Positions 37,037 through 47,696 of a DNA stretch of 64,000 nucleotides are shown here, piece by piece. The DNA is from Mesocentrotus franciscanus. Taxonomy: Eukaryota > Echinodermata > Echinoidea > Camarodonta > Strongylocentrotidae. Location: NCBI GenBank assembly GCA_037976565.1, contig CP137668.1, forward strand, positions 20,605,804 through 20,669,803. The letters run 5' to 3'. The notes under the pieces are model-generated. The model was not told the origin of the DNA. It did no database searches and was given only the letters and a program-made list of their open reading frames with translations. Position 1 is the stretch's first letter; each line of letters begins with the position of its first letter. Both the position numbers and the translations under genes were made by a program.

Positions 37037-37978
37037 GGAGGATGATTCATTAACTGAATGATATCGTTCTTAAGAGCGATTTTTGGGATTGATTTCAATC
37101 CCAGCTTAAAATAGATTCTACCTGACTGGTTCACTAAATTGCTTTTATGCTGGGATCAATCCCAGCGCGAATAATCATGCGCGCATATGAATATTCATGT
37201 ACGTGATCAATCCAACCAATCAACAGACTCAAATTTTGGTCATCAATCAATCGCGCGCGCGGCCGATCGACATAACGATAATTAGCTAGCTATCATCGCT
37301 TAAATTGTCAATGACATTCATTTCTATGTTGATTTTGTTCTAACATTAGAAGAAAACTGAGTGAAATTTCGCATATAAGACAGAAAAAAAAAAATTCATG
37401 ACTGTTTCATGTAGCAGTGTGAGGATTAATACGATTTTCTGTGGGTATAGTTTGTCTTTCTTTACGCTTGTTTCGAGTAAAATGCCGGATTTAACGTACG
37501 TAATGTACGTAAGTTAGACCTACCATCCCCATATGCATGCAGCTAGCATGTAGCAGCAGCAGCAGTCTTGACTTAGTGGGAGGATTAAACCATTGACTAA
37601 AGTTAGTCCGCTTTCGAGAATACCACCCAAAGTCTTAAGTGTTTTACATGTTGTTGGCACTGAGTTAGGCCTACCCTATCATAGTATAAATCAAAACGAT
37701 TCGATATATCACTTTAACAGTGACTAACAATATTTATCTTCCTTGTTTTTGCTCTAATTTAGCTTCAGTTTGACAGTTTTGTCTTTGCCAGAAAGTGTTG
37801 CTAAGACTAAGAGTAATCGCGATCACTCTTAGCCTTAATAGCGATTTTAATGCTAGCTTTAATCCCAAATGCCTTAGTGAATCAGTTCCTAAAAGCGATA
37901 TTGCTTTTAGGAGTGATATTGAGCCTAAGAGCGATTTTATCTCATTTGGGATCAATTTTAGCTGTTAGTGAATCACCC
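37037..37978. mobile_element. TIR element, about 940 bp, intron 7
   Basis: The left end GGATGATTCATTAACTGAAT and the right end, read on the other strand, GGTGATTCACTAACAGCTAA form an inverted pair. Both are followed inward by a (A)ATCGCTCTTA-type block. The interior repeats ATCCCAG and AAGCGAT motifs in both orientations. There is no open frame for a transposase. The right end is masked by a run of C (37976-37985). Confidence 0.6.
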
Positions 37979-38278
37979 CCCCCCCCTGGGTTTTATTGTT
38001 TAAGTTTTTTTCAATATTGACATTGTAATGTAAGTGCACAGAGGTATGGATACTAAAATAGTATTGCAGACATCTTCAACAAAAGAACTGTGTCATCATT
38101 TTGGAAGTAAACCCAATCTGACAAATATTGTGGCATAAAAATAGGGATTTAAAACAGAAAATTGATTCTCTTCACAATTCTCAGGTATACCACCCCTTAG
38201 TGTATTGCAATCAACTAATGTCAAAGCACTTGTTCTTCTATATCTTTGCTATCTTACTTAATATATTAAGCTTCTTAC

Positions 38279-38344
38279 CTTGAAGACTCATTTCTTGTGC
38301 TCTCAATATTTCTGCTGCTTCTCTCTCAGAAATCTCCTTCACTC
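38279..38344 (-). CDS. USP37: USP37-like exon 7: ubiquitin-interacting motif
   Basis: 66 nt, entering with two bases and leaving with one (CAA G followed by GTAAG). It codes for VKEISEREAAEILRAQEMSLQ. The helix EREAAEILRAQEMSLQ fits the UIM pattern of an acidic start, a central Ala-x3-Ser-like core (here A-x3-M-S) and a following polar turn, though the key alanine is displaced. It directly follows the clear UIM that ends exon 6, so the two motifs form a close tandem pair, as in vertebrate USP37. Confidence 0.82.
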
Positions 38345-38710
38345 CTGTACATGAAAGAGATTTTGTTTGAAAACAATAATGGACACCAAATCAGTAAATC
38401 ACATTTCAATTTTTACCAAAAGATATAATATCTTGTTAAAAATTGACTGACTTGAATACAGAAATACTGTAATATACAGATTTTTTTTTTATAGGAAATT
38501 TACAATACATACCCCCACCCCATCCTGATTCACAGTCAAACCAACAAATCTATCTTTTAATCTATCTTTTCTGCAAAATTGGAAATGGAAATGGAAACGT
38601 CTGCTGACATGTATAAATTGAAGTCATTCTGTCTGCCAAAATGTGCAAAATGCCAATTGGACTGGGTTCAATTTTGACTAGGGAAGAATCTTGAATATAC
38701 ATTTATCTAC
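38345..38710 (-). other. USP37: USP37-like intron 6
   Basis: A 366-bp phase-1 intron with a T run at about 38481-38491. Nothing else recognisable. Confidence 0.8.
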
Positions 38711-39939
38711 CTTGCATGCTCAATTCTGTAGCCTTCCTAATATCCTCCTCCTCCTTGGCTTTCATCTCGTCATAGCTCATCATCCTCTCTTCTTCTTCTT
38801 CTCCCTCTCTATGCGCACTATCTCCATCGTCATCCTTCTGTTCCTCATCTTCCCTCACTAGAGTATCATTTGTGGGTGAAAATTGTTGGAAGATGTTCTT
38901 TTTGAAATTCTTATATGGTTTCCATAGATCAGCCCCATTTTCCTCATGAGATTCATCATTGTGATTCACTTTGGTCTCACTCTTCGCAACATTCTGCAAA
39001 GGGGGACCTGTGGTAACTCTGACTTTACTGCAAGACACACTTTGGTGACTAGTGCCATTGGCAAGACTCTCAGTTCTATGGTCAGGTGTACTTGATAAAG
39101 CAATATGCTTTGCCCCATGATCATCCACACTCTTGGCATTGACCTGGTCTGACTGATCAAGAGCATCATCGCTAACAGACTCCACATCTTCATCAGATGG
39201 ACTGTATTCCTTGGATGGCAAGAAATGAAATGAAGTCAGACTGGATGATTCTTTTAATTTGTTTGTGGTTTGATCAGGGTCAGTATCCCACATTTTAGGT
39301 TGTGTTGGGTCCTCTTCATCAGTATTGTCAAGGGAAAAGGCAATAGGTTGGTCATCCTCAGTGTCCATTGGCTCATCTCTAGCAGACATCAAAGGCTGCT
39401 GTTTATATCTCTTGGCTCCTCCAAGTAACCTACCACCCTCTCCATCCTGCCACCTTCTTTCATCATCTCCCTCTCTCTTGTGAGATTCACCTACATTGCT
39501 CATGACATTGCACTTTTCAGAATTGCATGTTGTGGACGTCTGTCTCCTGGCACCTCCTTGAAGGCCTACATTAGTTAGCGGTCTAAGTGCTCCTCCTTCA
39601 TTGACTATATTCTGCCTCCTGATCTCCTCCTTATAAGTTCTCTTGCTCAGTTGGAGCACCTGCTCCAGGTCACTTAACTCCACACCCTCACTCAACCCAA
39701 CAGGGAGATCATCATCACTCTCTTCACCTTCATCCTTGGACTTCCCTGTCCTTTCCTCTGCTTTCATCGTATCATTAAGAGCTTTGGCTAATTCTTCGTC
39801 TGTGAACTCCTCAATAGCACCTTTATTAGGTTTTCTTTAGGTTTTTCTCTGCTGCATCCTGGCGACTGAGCTCCAAGGCCAGAGCCAGCTGTTGATCCTC
39901 ATCCATCTCTACCAATCTCTCTTCTTTAGACTTCTCCTC
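38711..39939 (-). CDS. USP37: USP37-like exon 6: acidic UIM insert, with 1-nt frameshift
   Basis: A large exon coding for the disordered acidic insert of the catalytic domain. It starts after ATTCAG in phase 0 with EEKSKEERLV. UIM-type helices are seen at about residues 281-296 (DEDQQLALALELSRQ), 315-330 (TDEELAKALNDTMKAEE, Thr for Ser), 355-372 (LSDLEQVLQLSKRTYKEE) and 664-677 (EEEDIRKATELSMQ). The first frame stops at 39828. The second frame, which carries the rest of the exon, is blocked upstream by a stop near 39838. Removing one A between 39831 and 39838 joins them, and only then does the exon leave in phase 1 as exon 7 requires. The change lies in an A-rich run, so a sequencing error is as likely as a real lesion. 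Confidence 0.88.
39829..39840 (-). other. USP37: Single-base frameshift site in USP37-like exon 6
   Basis: Minus-strand context is CTAAAG followed by four A and CC. The switch between the two open frames must fall inside this dozen bases, because the upstream frame stops just after and the downstream frame is stopped just before. One base fewer restores continuity and exon phase. Confidence 0.85.
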
Positions 39940-40320
39940 CTGAATATTCACAAAACACAGAATAAACCAGAGGGCCTATAATATTATTTGTTCAAAGTTG
40001 GACAATATTTTGTGTGCAGAGCAGAAGAGCACAGATACAATTTGGGTAAAAACTTCCAACATCTTAGTTACCGGTGATTAATGAAAGGATAAACGAAATA
40101 ACATACAGAAAAAAAAGCTATCACTGTCAAAAATCTAAATGGTGAACAAACCAAAAGTAGTCAGAGAAACATGAAATTCTTTTAAAAACACATTGCTAGA
40201 AATGACAATCACCGCCTATACATCCATTTACACAGTTATGCCAGGCCCACATTGATTTCCAAACATTTCAGGACCGATGTTATATAAAGGCAAAAGATCC
40301 ATTAGTTTATCTCATTGGTA

Positions 40321-40526
40321 TACTGTAAACGTGATAATATTTGCGGTGCTTTAATTTTCACGGATTTCGCTCTAAAGTCGGTGTCCGCGAATATATAAGC
40401 ATGACTTCTTATGCGTGTTTTGAACAGGCTGAATTGCGTGCAACGCGAATTTAAGAACCACCAAATATGTTTTAAGGTCGCTCAGCACGAAAAATTACTA
40501 ACGTGAAAATAACAGCGTTTACAGTA
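40321..40526. mobile_element. Mariner-type MITE flanked by TA, 206 bp
   Basis: The ends TACTGTAAACG and CGTTTACAGTA are inverted repeats, and TA lies on each side (40319-40320 and 40527-40528). Just outside the right end a second partial copy of the terminus (CAGTTTACAGTATA) occurs, so the exact right boundary could be 40540. TA duplication suggests the mariner/Tc1 superfamily. It is non-autonomous. Confidence 0.75.
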
Positions 40527-40687
40527 TACAGTTTACAGTATAACATAAATATATAAGAGAAATGTGTGTAATACTGAATATAGCTTCATTGTTTACATCT
40601 CTGCTGTTTTCATACCTAGCAACTGTCGAATGATCAAAGAACTTAAGAAATAATTCGCAAGTCAATACTTTAACCTATGACAAAGGA

Positions 40688-40689
40688 TA

Positions 40690-40720
<31 letters not shown>

Positions 40721-40795
40721 TTTAATTTATTTATTAATTCTTATTATTTTTTTTGTGGAATATATATATATATTTTTAATTTTTTTTTTTTGGTT
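40688..40795. repeat. TA and poly-T microsatellite
   Basis: A (TA)n run at 40688-40712 followed by T-rich sequence, a second (TA)n at 40760-40773 and a T run. It gives a spurious Ile/Tyr/Phe-rich frame on the plus strand. Confidence 0.9.
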
Positions 40796-41072
40796 GGGGG
40801 TAGATATCGAGGTTGGCTCCTACAGCCTTCCATGGATCAGCCTATGCCATGTAAAATGCCGTAGATATTTGATTATAGAATCTGTAGTATTACAATCTGT
40901 TGTAAGAACATTTTATCACTTCCCCTAGTTTCAAGAGGCAAGCAAAAAATATAGAGTATGCTTTTGCATCAAGTTTGGATTCAGTTTTTCTCAGGCTGAA
41001 GTCATCGACAGATCAAAAGTACATTTATTCCTCGATCTTCTCTGCCAATTTCAGCTGAGTAATTTCACTTAC

Positions 41073-41181
41073 CAGTTTACTCTCAGGAGCGACCTCTGTT
41101 TCAAAGCGACTGATGAAATGTCCAGATCCTTTTTGTGCAGAATCGGATGACAAACGACCCCTGTTGAACTTGAAGCCAGAT
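41073..41181 (-). CDS. USP37: USP37-like exon 5
   Basis: 109 nt, entering with one base and leaving in phase 0 (CTG followed by GTAAGTG). It codes for SGFKFNRGRLSSDSAQKGSG then HFISRFETEVAPESKL. The FKFNRGRLSSDS part lies where vertebrate USP37 has a KFTFKSKSS-type stretch just before its serine/acidic insert. The residue split across the exon 4/5 junction is Arg (AG + A), which supports the joining. No catalytic residue is present. Confidence 0.8.
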
Positions 41182-41580
41182 CTACACAAGAATCATAGAA
41201 TCCAAGTATACGGTCAATGAAGACTATATAATTAGGGACACTGATTTTCCGCGATCACGGGAAACGGACGGAATTCACAGGAAATGACCATTTGAAACGG
41301 AAAATGCAATTCCGAACGGAAAATCGCAGAAAACCCTTTTTTCAAGGAGAAAATCGTAAAACTTACACTATTTTTGTGATTCGTCATTCGTTATGCAGTG
41401 AAAAAATATCAGGCCTAATATCATGGTTAATAACTCCGAATATTTAGCGATATTCGTCAGATTCTTTGGAGACAGGGCGCTGCCATTTTGTTTGACACAA
41501 AACTCGATCCTATCTTTTTTTCTTTCTAGGACCGGCCCGGCCCCTGTCTTGATGTCACACTTGAACCAAACGGGACCTTT

Positions 41581-43268
41581 CTTAATATTGTTACTTTAAA
41601 CGTTTGTGGTTTACAAAGTAAACTTAGATTAGGTGTGTTAGATGTGTTTGTTCAGGATTTTGACGTTGTATGTTTATCTGAAACAAAATGTAACAGCTCT
41701 GATGATATCAATTGTATCTCTGGTTTCCAGCCTTTTGTTATGCCTGCTAAAAATGTTAAACATAAGTATGGTGGAGCACACGGTATTTGTGTGTATGTGA
41801 GATCGGCACTTGCGAATCATGTAGAAGTTCTCAGTGACTCTTGTTCTGAATTTGTGTTTTGTTGAAATTTAATGGTTGTGTCTTCTGTGATCCTTTTATT
41901 TTAGGCGCAGTTTATCTTCCCTGTGAAGGGTCACTATATCACCATAATGAACTTTTTGACAATTTGTCTGAGGACTTAATCAACTTCTGTGTTAGCTTTG
42001 ATTTTCCTGTGGTTTTACTTGGGGACTTTAATTCCAGAACTGGTATCTTGAATGATTTTATTGATCTTGAAGATGTAGTTGCTTTTGAAGGCGGGTTGGA
42101 GTTGGCCGATGATAATTCTTTCAGTATCAAATCTGATCTTGAAAAGCTTAATGTTAACACTAAGCATTGTAGCATGGATAAAAGTATTAATAATAATGGT
42201 TATGGCTTAATAGAACTTTGTAAAAGTCTTGATATTAAAATTGTTAATGGAAGGTTTGGAAGTGATGATGGTATTGGGAACTATACTTGTCATACCGCGA
42301 AAGGGTCCAGTGTAGTAGATTATGTTCTGGTTTCATCAATATTTATGCCTAAGATTACTAACTTTCATGTAGATGTGTTGGATAAATGCTTGTCTGATGC
42401 CCACAGTGCTGTTGCTGTACAATTTAGTTTTAACACAAATAATCGGATCACCCTGGATCCTGATGATAATACGCAACATGATGAACCGGTCAACCAATCT
42501 GATGTCACATTTAAACCTCTTAAAACACTGTGGAAAAATGACCTTAAAGTTGTTTATAAAAATGAGTTCAATGTTAATGAGATTAAGATTATTGATGAAA
42601 AAGTTAGCGACCTAGACTTTAATTCTGTTACTCAGGGTGAATTGGATAGTATTGTTGATGAGTTAAACATTTTATGCATTGATACTGCCAAATCTCTCGG
42701 TTTGTGTAAAGAGGTAAAGAGTATTCATAAGTCTCGTAATTTAACCAATCCCAGTCCTTCAAAGAAGAAACGATGGTTCGATAAGTCATGTGACCTGAAG
42801 AGGAAAGAGTATTTTAAGGATAAGCATAGACTAAAAAGAGTGAATACCGATGAAGCAAAATCTGAATTGAGGGGTAAAGCCAAGGAGTATAAGAAATTTA
42901 TCAGAAAGACTTTTAGAAACTATAACAGAGACTTACATGTATCTATGCGTACCTTGAAAAGCAATAATCCGAAGGAGTATTGGAATATTTTGAATAAAGC
43001 AACTAATTCAGCTGAAAAGTCTGGTAATATTTCACTTGATGAGTTCATGAAGCATTTTGAAAACTTAAGCACCAAGCCTAAAGATTCAAGTATTGATGTC
43101 GAGGTCGAGTTTGATCCTACAACTATAAACCATTCTACTAATGAGTATATTAATGGAGCATTTACTGAAGAGGAAGTTATAAAGATTATCATGAAACTGC
43201 GTAACAACAAGGCGTGTGGCGTTGACAACATTATTAATGAATACTTGAAAACTGCCCAGTTATGTTAG
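41581..43268 (+). pseudogene. LINE endonuclease region, frameshifted
   Basis: The first frame reads NIVTLNVCGLQSKLRLGVLD, then CLSETKCNSSD (the Glu metal ligand of APE-type nucleases) up to a stop at 41863. After a one-base shift the second frame continues with LLGDFNSRTG (Asp-Asn of the active site), then YTCHTAKGSSVVDYVLVSS and the SDAHSAV box in place of the usual SDH. A basic linker (KKKRWFDKSCDLKRKEYFKD) and FTEEEVIKIIMKLRNNKACG, the start of the reverse transcriptase, follow before the stop at 43266. Motif spacing is as expected for a full endonuclease domain. Confidence 0.85.
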
Positions 43269-45116
43269 TATCTCTTATTGTTAAAGTGTTTAACATTGTT
43301 TTGTCATCTGGTTTAGTACCCTCTGTGTGGTGTATCGGTATGATAAAACCTTTGTATAAAAGAAAGGCTCGCTGGACGATCCTGATAATTATAGGGGTAT
43401 CACACTTCTAAGTTGTGTAGGAAAATTATTTACTGCCTGTATAAATGCAAGGCTCACTGGGTATTTGGATTGTGTTGGAATCATTGGTGAGGAACAAGCT
43501 GGATTTAGAGGAAGTTATAGCACAATGGATCATATCTTTACTTTACATGGTTTAATTGATTTGTATTTGCATCGTGGTAAGAGAATTTATTGTGCTTTTA
43601 TAGATTACAAGAAAGCATTTGACCTAATTGACAGGTCTTGCCTTTGGTCTAAACTAATTTCTAATGGCATCAATGGTAATGTCCTTCGTGTTGTTTATAA
43701 CATGTATAAAAATGCCAAGTCCTGCATTAAGCTTGGTCATAATTTATCTAATTCTTTTGCATGTAATATTGGGGTTAGACAAGGAGAGAATTTATCGCCT
43801 TTATTGTTTGCATTGTATTTAAATGACTTTGAATATTTTGTGAGCAGGAGTTATAGGGTCTTGATATGTGTGCTTCCGAGATTAGAAAAAATCTCAGTAA
43901 TGACGATATTGAAGTTTTTCTACGACTTTATGTGTTACTTTATGCTGACGACACCATAGTTATGGCTGAGTCGGCTGATGAGCTGCAAGCTGCCTTATCA
44001 GCCGTACATCAGTATTGTGAGCTCTGGAAATTGTCTGTTAATACTAGTAAAACTAAAATAATGATTTTCTCTCGAGGGAAAGTTCGTAAATACCCTGATT
44101 TTATTTTTGGTGCTAGTAAAATTGATGTTGTTCATGATTATACTTATCTTGGAACCACTTTCAATTATAATGGTTCTTTTAATAAGGCTATAAACAAACA
44201 GGTTAATCAAGCCAGGAGAGCCATGTTCAATTTAACTTGCAAGGCAAAGAAGCTGTGCTTGCCTCTTGATATTCAATGTGAACTTTTTGATCAGTTAGTT
44301 GTCCCGATTTTATTATATGGAAGTGAAGTATGGGGTTTTCAGAAGTTAGACTGTATTGAAATTTTTCATAGAAAATTTCTTAAAAGCTTGCTTAAACTTA
44401 ACCGTGGCACTGCCAACTGTATGGTTTATGGCGAAGTAGGTAGATTTGCTTTAGCTAGTAAAGTGGAGAAACGTATGATCAATTTTTGGGCGAGGGTTAG
44501 TCAGGGTAAAAAATCTAAGCTTTCATACATTGTTTATAGTCTGTTACGCAAGCTACATGAAAGTTGTGATTTCGAATCAAGGTGGATTGTGAAAGTAAAG
44601 AGTATCCTAGACAAGAGTGGAATGTCAAACTTATGGGTTGAGGATACCCCCTTGAACCTAGGTTGGGTTAAGTCATCTTTGGACCTTAGATTAAATGATA
44701 TTGATTTGCAAAATTGGAATAATGAAGTTTATAGAAATCGTTTATGCTTTAATTATAGGCTCTTTAAACAGGAAGGTGGTTTGGAGAGCTATTTGTTGAA
44801 ATTGGACGTAGGTGATAGAATATCTCTTTGTAAGTTTCGTTGTGGTAATAATAAGCTGCCAGTTACCAAATGTCGTTATTTATCTGATCAACCTCTTGAG
44901 TTATGCTCCCTATGTAATCTAAAGGTACAGGGTGATGAATTTCATTATGTTTTGGTGTGCCCAGCATTCAATGATTATCGTAAACAGTATGTAAAGAAAT
45001 ATTATTACTATAGACCTAATGTTATCAAATTTCATCAGTTATTCAATGCAAATTCTGTTAAGCAGTTAAAGAACCTTTCAAAATTTTGTAAGATCATTAT
45101 GTCTAAGTTTGGATAA
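43269..45116 (+). pseudogene. LINE reverse transcriptase and C-terminal knuckle, frameshifted
   Basis: The frame changes between 43262 and 43470, then reads DPDNYRGITLLSCVGKLF, EEQAGFRGSYST, AFIDYKKAFDLID and GVRQGENLSPLLF. After another shift near 43860 it reads LLYADDTIVMAES, which contains the YADD metal-binding site. A thumb region follows (KLSVNTSKTKIMIF, YTYLGTTFNYNGSF). The C-terminal part carries a C-x2-C ... H-x4-C knuckle (CSLCNLKVQGDEFHYVLVC). The last frame (43866-45116) is intact for over 400 residues, which suggests the copy is not very old. Confidence 0.85.
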
Positions 45117-45430
45117 TTTGTTTTGTCCTTTTAATACGTTAGACTTTTGGTTTAATGTGTGTTGTCATTTTTAGTATCATAGTGTACATACACATATATA
45201 TAGTAGTGTTAGTATTGCCAGTTGAGATATAGGGTATTATGTTAAACGTGTATCTTAAAACTTGCCATCATTTTGTCTGTAGTTCGCTGCCAAAGATTAT
45301 CTTGTTTTTTTTGTTTTTTTAAAGATTCTTTGAGTGTTTAAAAAAAAAAATCATTGTTGAACATTATATTTGTACAATTCAACTGTATTTCTTCCATGCC
45401 CCAGAAGGGGCCGTTAAAGAAATAAAAAAA

Positions 45431-45466
45431 TCATTGTCATTGTCATTGTCATTGTCATTGTCATTA
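45431..45466 (+). repeat. LINE 3' tail, TCATTG hexamers
   Basis: Five to six perfect TCATTG units right after GAAATAAAAAAA. They mark the 3' end of the LINE and the return to DNA transposon sequence. Confidence 0.88.
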
Positions 45467-45698
45467 TGCCAGCTAGGCGCGCATGCGGCCGCGAAGTGTA
45501 AGGCGAGATTGCCGTACACATGCACAGTTCAGCACAATATTAGTAAAGGGGCTGGCGTGTGCGCCTAGTATTACGTAGACGTAATACTAGGCACATACAC
45601 GCCAGCAGCGAGCGGTAAGTGCGGCGAGATTGTACACACGCTGATGTACAGTTCGAAAAAGGGGCTGGCATGTGCGCCTAAAATCGATCGATCGCTGA
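45467..45698. repeat. Two 125-bp units around a 54-bp hairpin
   Basis: A block with CGAGATTG, GTACACATGC/ACGCTG, ACAGTTC and GGGGCTGGC(G/A)TGTGCGCCTA occurs twice (about 45490-45568 and 45605-45680). Between them lies a hairpin (45552-45605) with arms of about 25 bases around TAG, including TAGTATTACG / CGTAATACTA. It belongs to the interior of the TIR element 41234-45899. Confidence 0.7.
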
Positions 45699-45969
45699 CG
45701 TGACAACCAAGACTGAAATGTTCGTCTAGATCTCTAGCATGTTTGTATGCAAATCTTATGTAAACGGAATTTCAGCTTTTTCATGTGTACAAAGTCTATG
45801 GCAAAACGGAATTTCCGTTTTTCAGCCCATCTGAAACGGAATTCCTGATTTTCTGAAACGGAAAAGGCCTTTTTTTGAAACGGAAAATCAGTGTCCCTAT
45901 TAATAATGAAAGTTTAAACAATTTGCAAGAACAATATGTTGTAAAAATTGAGCATTAGGCAAGTCTTAA

Positions 45970-46062
45970 AGCCCCTCTAAAGTGTTGGGAGCCCCCAAAA
46001 TTTGATGACACAATTTCACTTGAATTGTATCATAACGTGAAAGAGGATGTCATTTAACCCTT
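45970..46062. mobile_element. Half copy of the TTAA hairpin MITE
   Basis: Starts after TTAA with AGCCCCTCTAAAGTGTTGGG and continues to GAGGATGTCATTT, matching one arm of the element at 21668-22034 in the same order. The second arm is absent. It sits 70 bp outside the TIR element. Confidence 0.8.
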
Positions 46063-46656
46063 ACTGTACTGAGCTATTTTGAGCATCTCTGTCCGTGGGG
46101 GCCATGATCTCGGCCGTTGAATGTCCGATGAACACGAAAATTTGCATGTTTGTAGATACTCATGTAAGGAACAAGATGGTATAATTATTTTTTCCTAATA
46201 TGCACATTTTTGTTGTTAAAGCCTAATTAATTATGCAAAATGCTAATTTTATGCATTTTACAGAAAACTCATATTTGTCTCTAGACTTGTGAAGGATCTT
46301 GAAAATGTATTGAACAAATGTTTCCTTCATTTCAAATTTATGAAGTTTCATTATTTATACGATATTTGAAAATGCATAGGTTAATTTGCACAAATTATGA
46401 ATACGCAAATTACGTGATTTTTTTTCTTTCTTCTTTTTAAAAAAAGTATGTTTAGCACTGCGAGCAATCCCCAATTAATCCCTGTTTCGTTTAGTTGCAA
46501 GTTTTTCATGCCTATCGAAACTAGATAAACTAGGATATGTGGTAAAAGCATGATATGAAAAAGAAAGGTACTTTCCTTAGTCCACAAAATGAAATTCTAA
46601 AATGCTGTGTGTTACTACCAACCACCTATAGCACTGGGAGGGTCAATGATACTAAC
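46063..46656 (-). other. USP37: USP37-like intron 4, part nearest exon 4
   Basis: AT-rich intron sequence with recurring AATTATGCAAA / AATTTGCA motifs that look repeat-derived. No gene seen. Confidence 0.5.
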
Positions 46657-46767
46657 CTGTTGCTTTCATAGTCTAGCTTCTTTCTGATGCTACCACCATC
46701 TCCTTTCTCATCAGGGCTGCTATGGTTGAACGGTGTCCCAATGTTATCACGGAGTGGAGACAAGGGA
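46657..46767 (-). CDS. USP37: USP37-like exon 4
   Basis: 111 nt, entering with one base and leaving with two (CAACAG followed by GTTAGT). It codes for PLSPLRDNIGTPFNHSSPDE then KGDGGSIRKKLDYESNR. This is a Ser/Pro-rich linker between the fingers/palm part (exon 3) and the acidic insert, low in conserved motifs, so its identity rests on splice signals and phase: V (GT + T) on the left and R (AG + A) on the right both come out clean. SPLR and SPDE could be kinase or binding sites, but that is speculation. Confidence 0.78.
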
Positions 46768-47208
46768 CTGCAAATATACATTTTAAAAATAGATAAAGGA
46801 ATAAGAAATGAATAATCTTGAAGGGCCAACCAGCCTCTCATACAATTTAAGTGGTTGGATATAGAAATTCTGAGAAACAAAATTTCAACCAAAGTGGGCA
46901 AACATCTATATAATATTATGTGTATGCAGCAAATTTGGGAAGTGTATAATGGACAAGCTGGCAGTGATCATATAGAATTTCCCTCATTATGCTGAACTCC
47001 ATTAGCACTGGATGCAGGAGATATCTGTAATAATGCCTGACTTGATTAGTGGCAGGTCAATTCTCATTGTGTTAATGTCTGCTGAGAGCCAGAAAGAACA
47101 TTACTTCTACATAAAAGAATAAGAGTTTACATACTTCTGGTTCTCAACAGAAACAAATTCAATATATGACTCAATCTCTTCAATATCACAGCAGTGATAC
47201 TACTAGTA
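46768..47208 (-). other. USP37: USP37-like intron 3, part nearest exon 4
   Basis: Unique-looking intron sequence. No repeat or gene seen. Confidence 0.55.
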
Positions 47209-47382
47209 AACAAATATACCATGCACTGAGAGGCTCTAGTTGAAATTATGGAATATGGATCGAGGTGGCAGGAATAGCACTATTTCTGAGGGGCGTAGCC
47301 CTGAAGAACACAGTGCTATTTCTGTCGCCGAGGAATCCATAATTTCACTAGTGGCTTGAAAATAGTGCATGATATATTTGTT
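47209..47382. mobile_element. Hairpin MITE, 174 bp
   Basis: The whole stretch folds back on itself. Outer arms AACAAATATACCATGCACT and its inverted copy end at 47382. Inner arms contain TGAAATTATGGA, GGCAGGAATAGCACT and inverted partners, and the loop holds GGGGCGTAGCCC. No target duplication is evident. Confidence 0.75.
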
Positions 47383-47560
47383 TTATATTTTTCAAACCAA
47401 CCTTCATAAAAAAAAATAATAACTAGAAAAGTCAACGCAAAGCGTAGCATCCCCTCGCAGGGTACAAATGGCCTATATACTTCAGAACAAGTTATCTCCA
47501 TTAGACTATACTATTATATTACTAGGCAAGGAAGTTAACCACATTTTTACATATATAAAT

Positions 47561-47696
47561 AGGTGTTTTGCATATTTAATGAGCTATGACCTTTCATCTT
47601 TGACCTACATACTCGGAAATCAAAGTTAGGCTGTGTTTTGATACCATGTACCTTCATATCAAATTTCATTAAAATCTGTCAAACATTACTTAAGTT
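47561..47696. repeat. Core repeat copy 1 (left of Penelope)
   Basis: Reads GCATATTTAATGAGCTATGA, CTACATACTCGGAAATC, GTGTTTTGATACCATGTACC and TTCATATCAAATTTCATT. It ends in CATTACTTAAGTT (47684-47696), which is repeated beyond the Penelope element as the target-site duplication. Confidence 0.85.

Larger units (their letters stand above)
39940..41072 (-). other. USP37: USP37-like intron 5
   Basis: A 1,133-bp phase-0 intron. It contains a small TA-flanked MITE (40321-40526) and a TA/T-rich microsatellite. No other feature seen. Confidence 0.75.
41530..45472 (+). mobile_element. Degraded APE-type LINE retrotransposon
   Basis: A plus-strand non-LTR retrotransposon with apurinic-type endonuclease, reverse transcriptase and a C-terminal Cys/His knuckle in that order. 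It has a 3' tail of TCATTG hexamers (45431-45466) after GAAATAAA. At least four frameshifts (about 41860, 43255, 43365 and 43860) break the ORF, so this copy cannot make its protein. The 5' end is unclear: readable homology starts about 41580, so an ORF1 is absent and the copy is probably 5' truncated. The domain order fits the jockey/CR1/RTE-X type; I cannot name the clade. It lies in the fourth intron of the USP37-like gene, opposite to its direction. Confidence 0.85.
41234..45899. mobile_element. TIR DNA transposon split by a LINE
   Basis: The left end AGGGACACTGATTTTCCG (41235-41252) is matched by its inverted copy CGGAAAATCAGTGTCCCT (45882-45899), an 18-base exact pair. Inside both ends the motif GAAACGGAA and its complement recur many times. 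TA or ATT flanks both sides, so the target duplication is short and ambiguous. The non-LINE part adds up to roughly 0.7 kb and has no transposase, so this is a non-autonomous element into which the LINE jumped. Confidence 0.75.
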
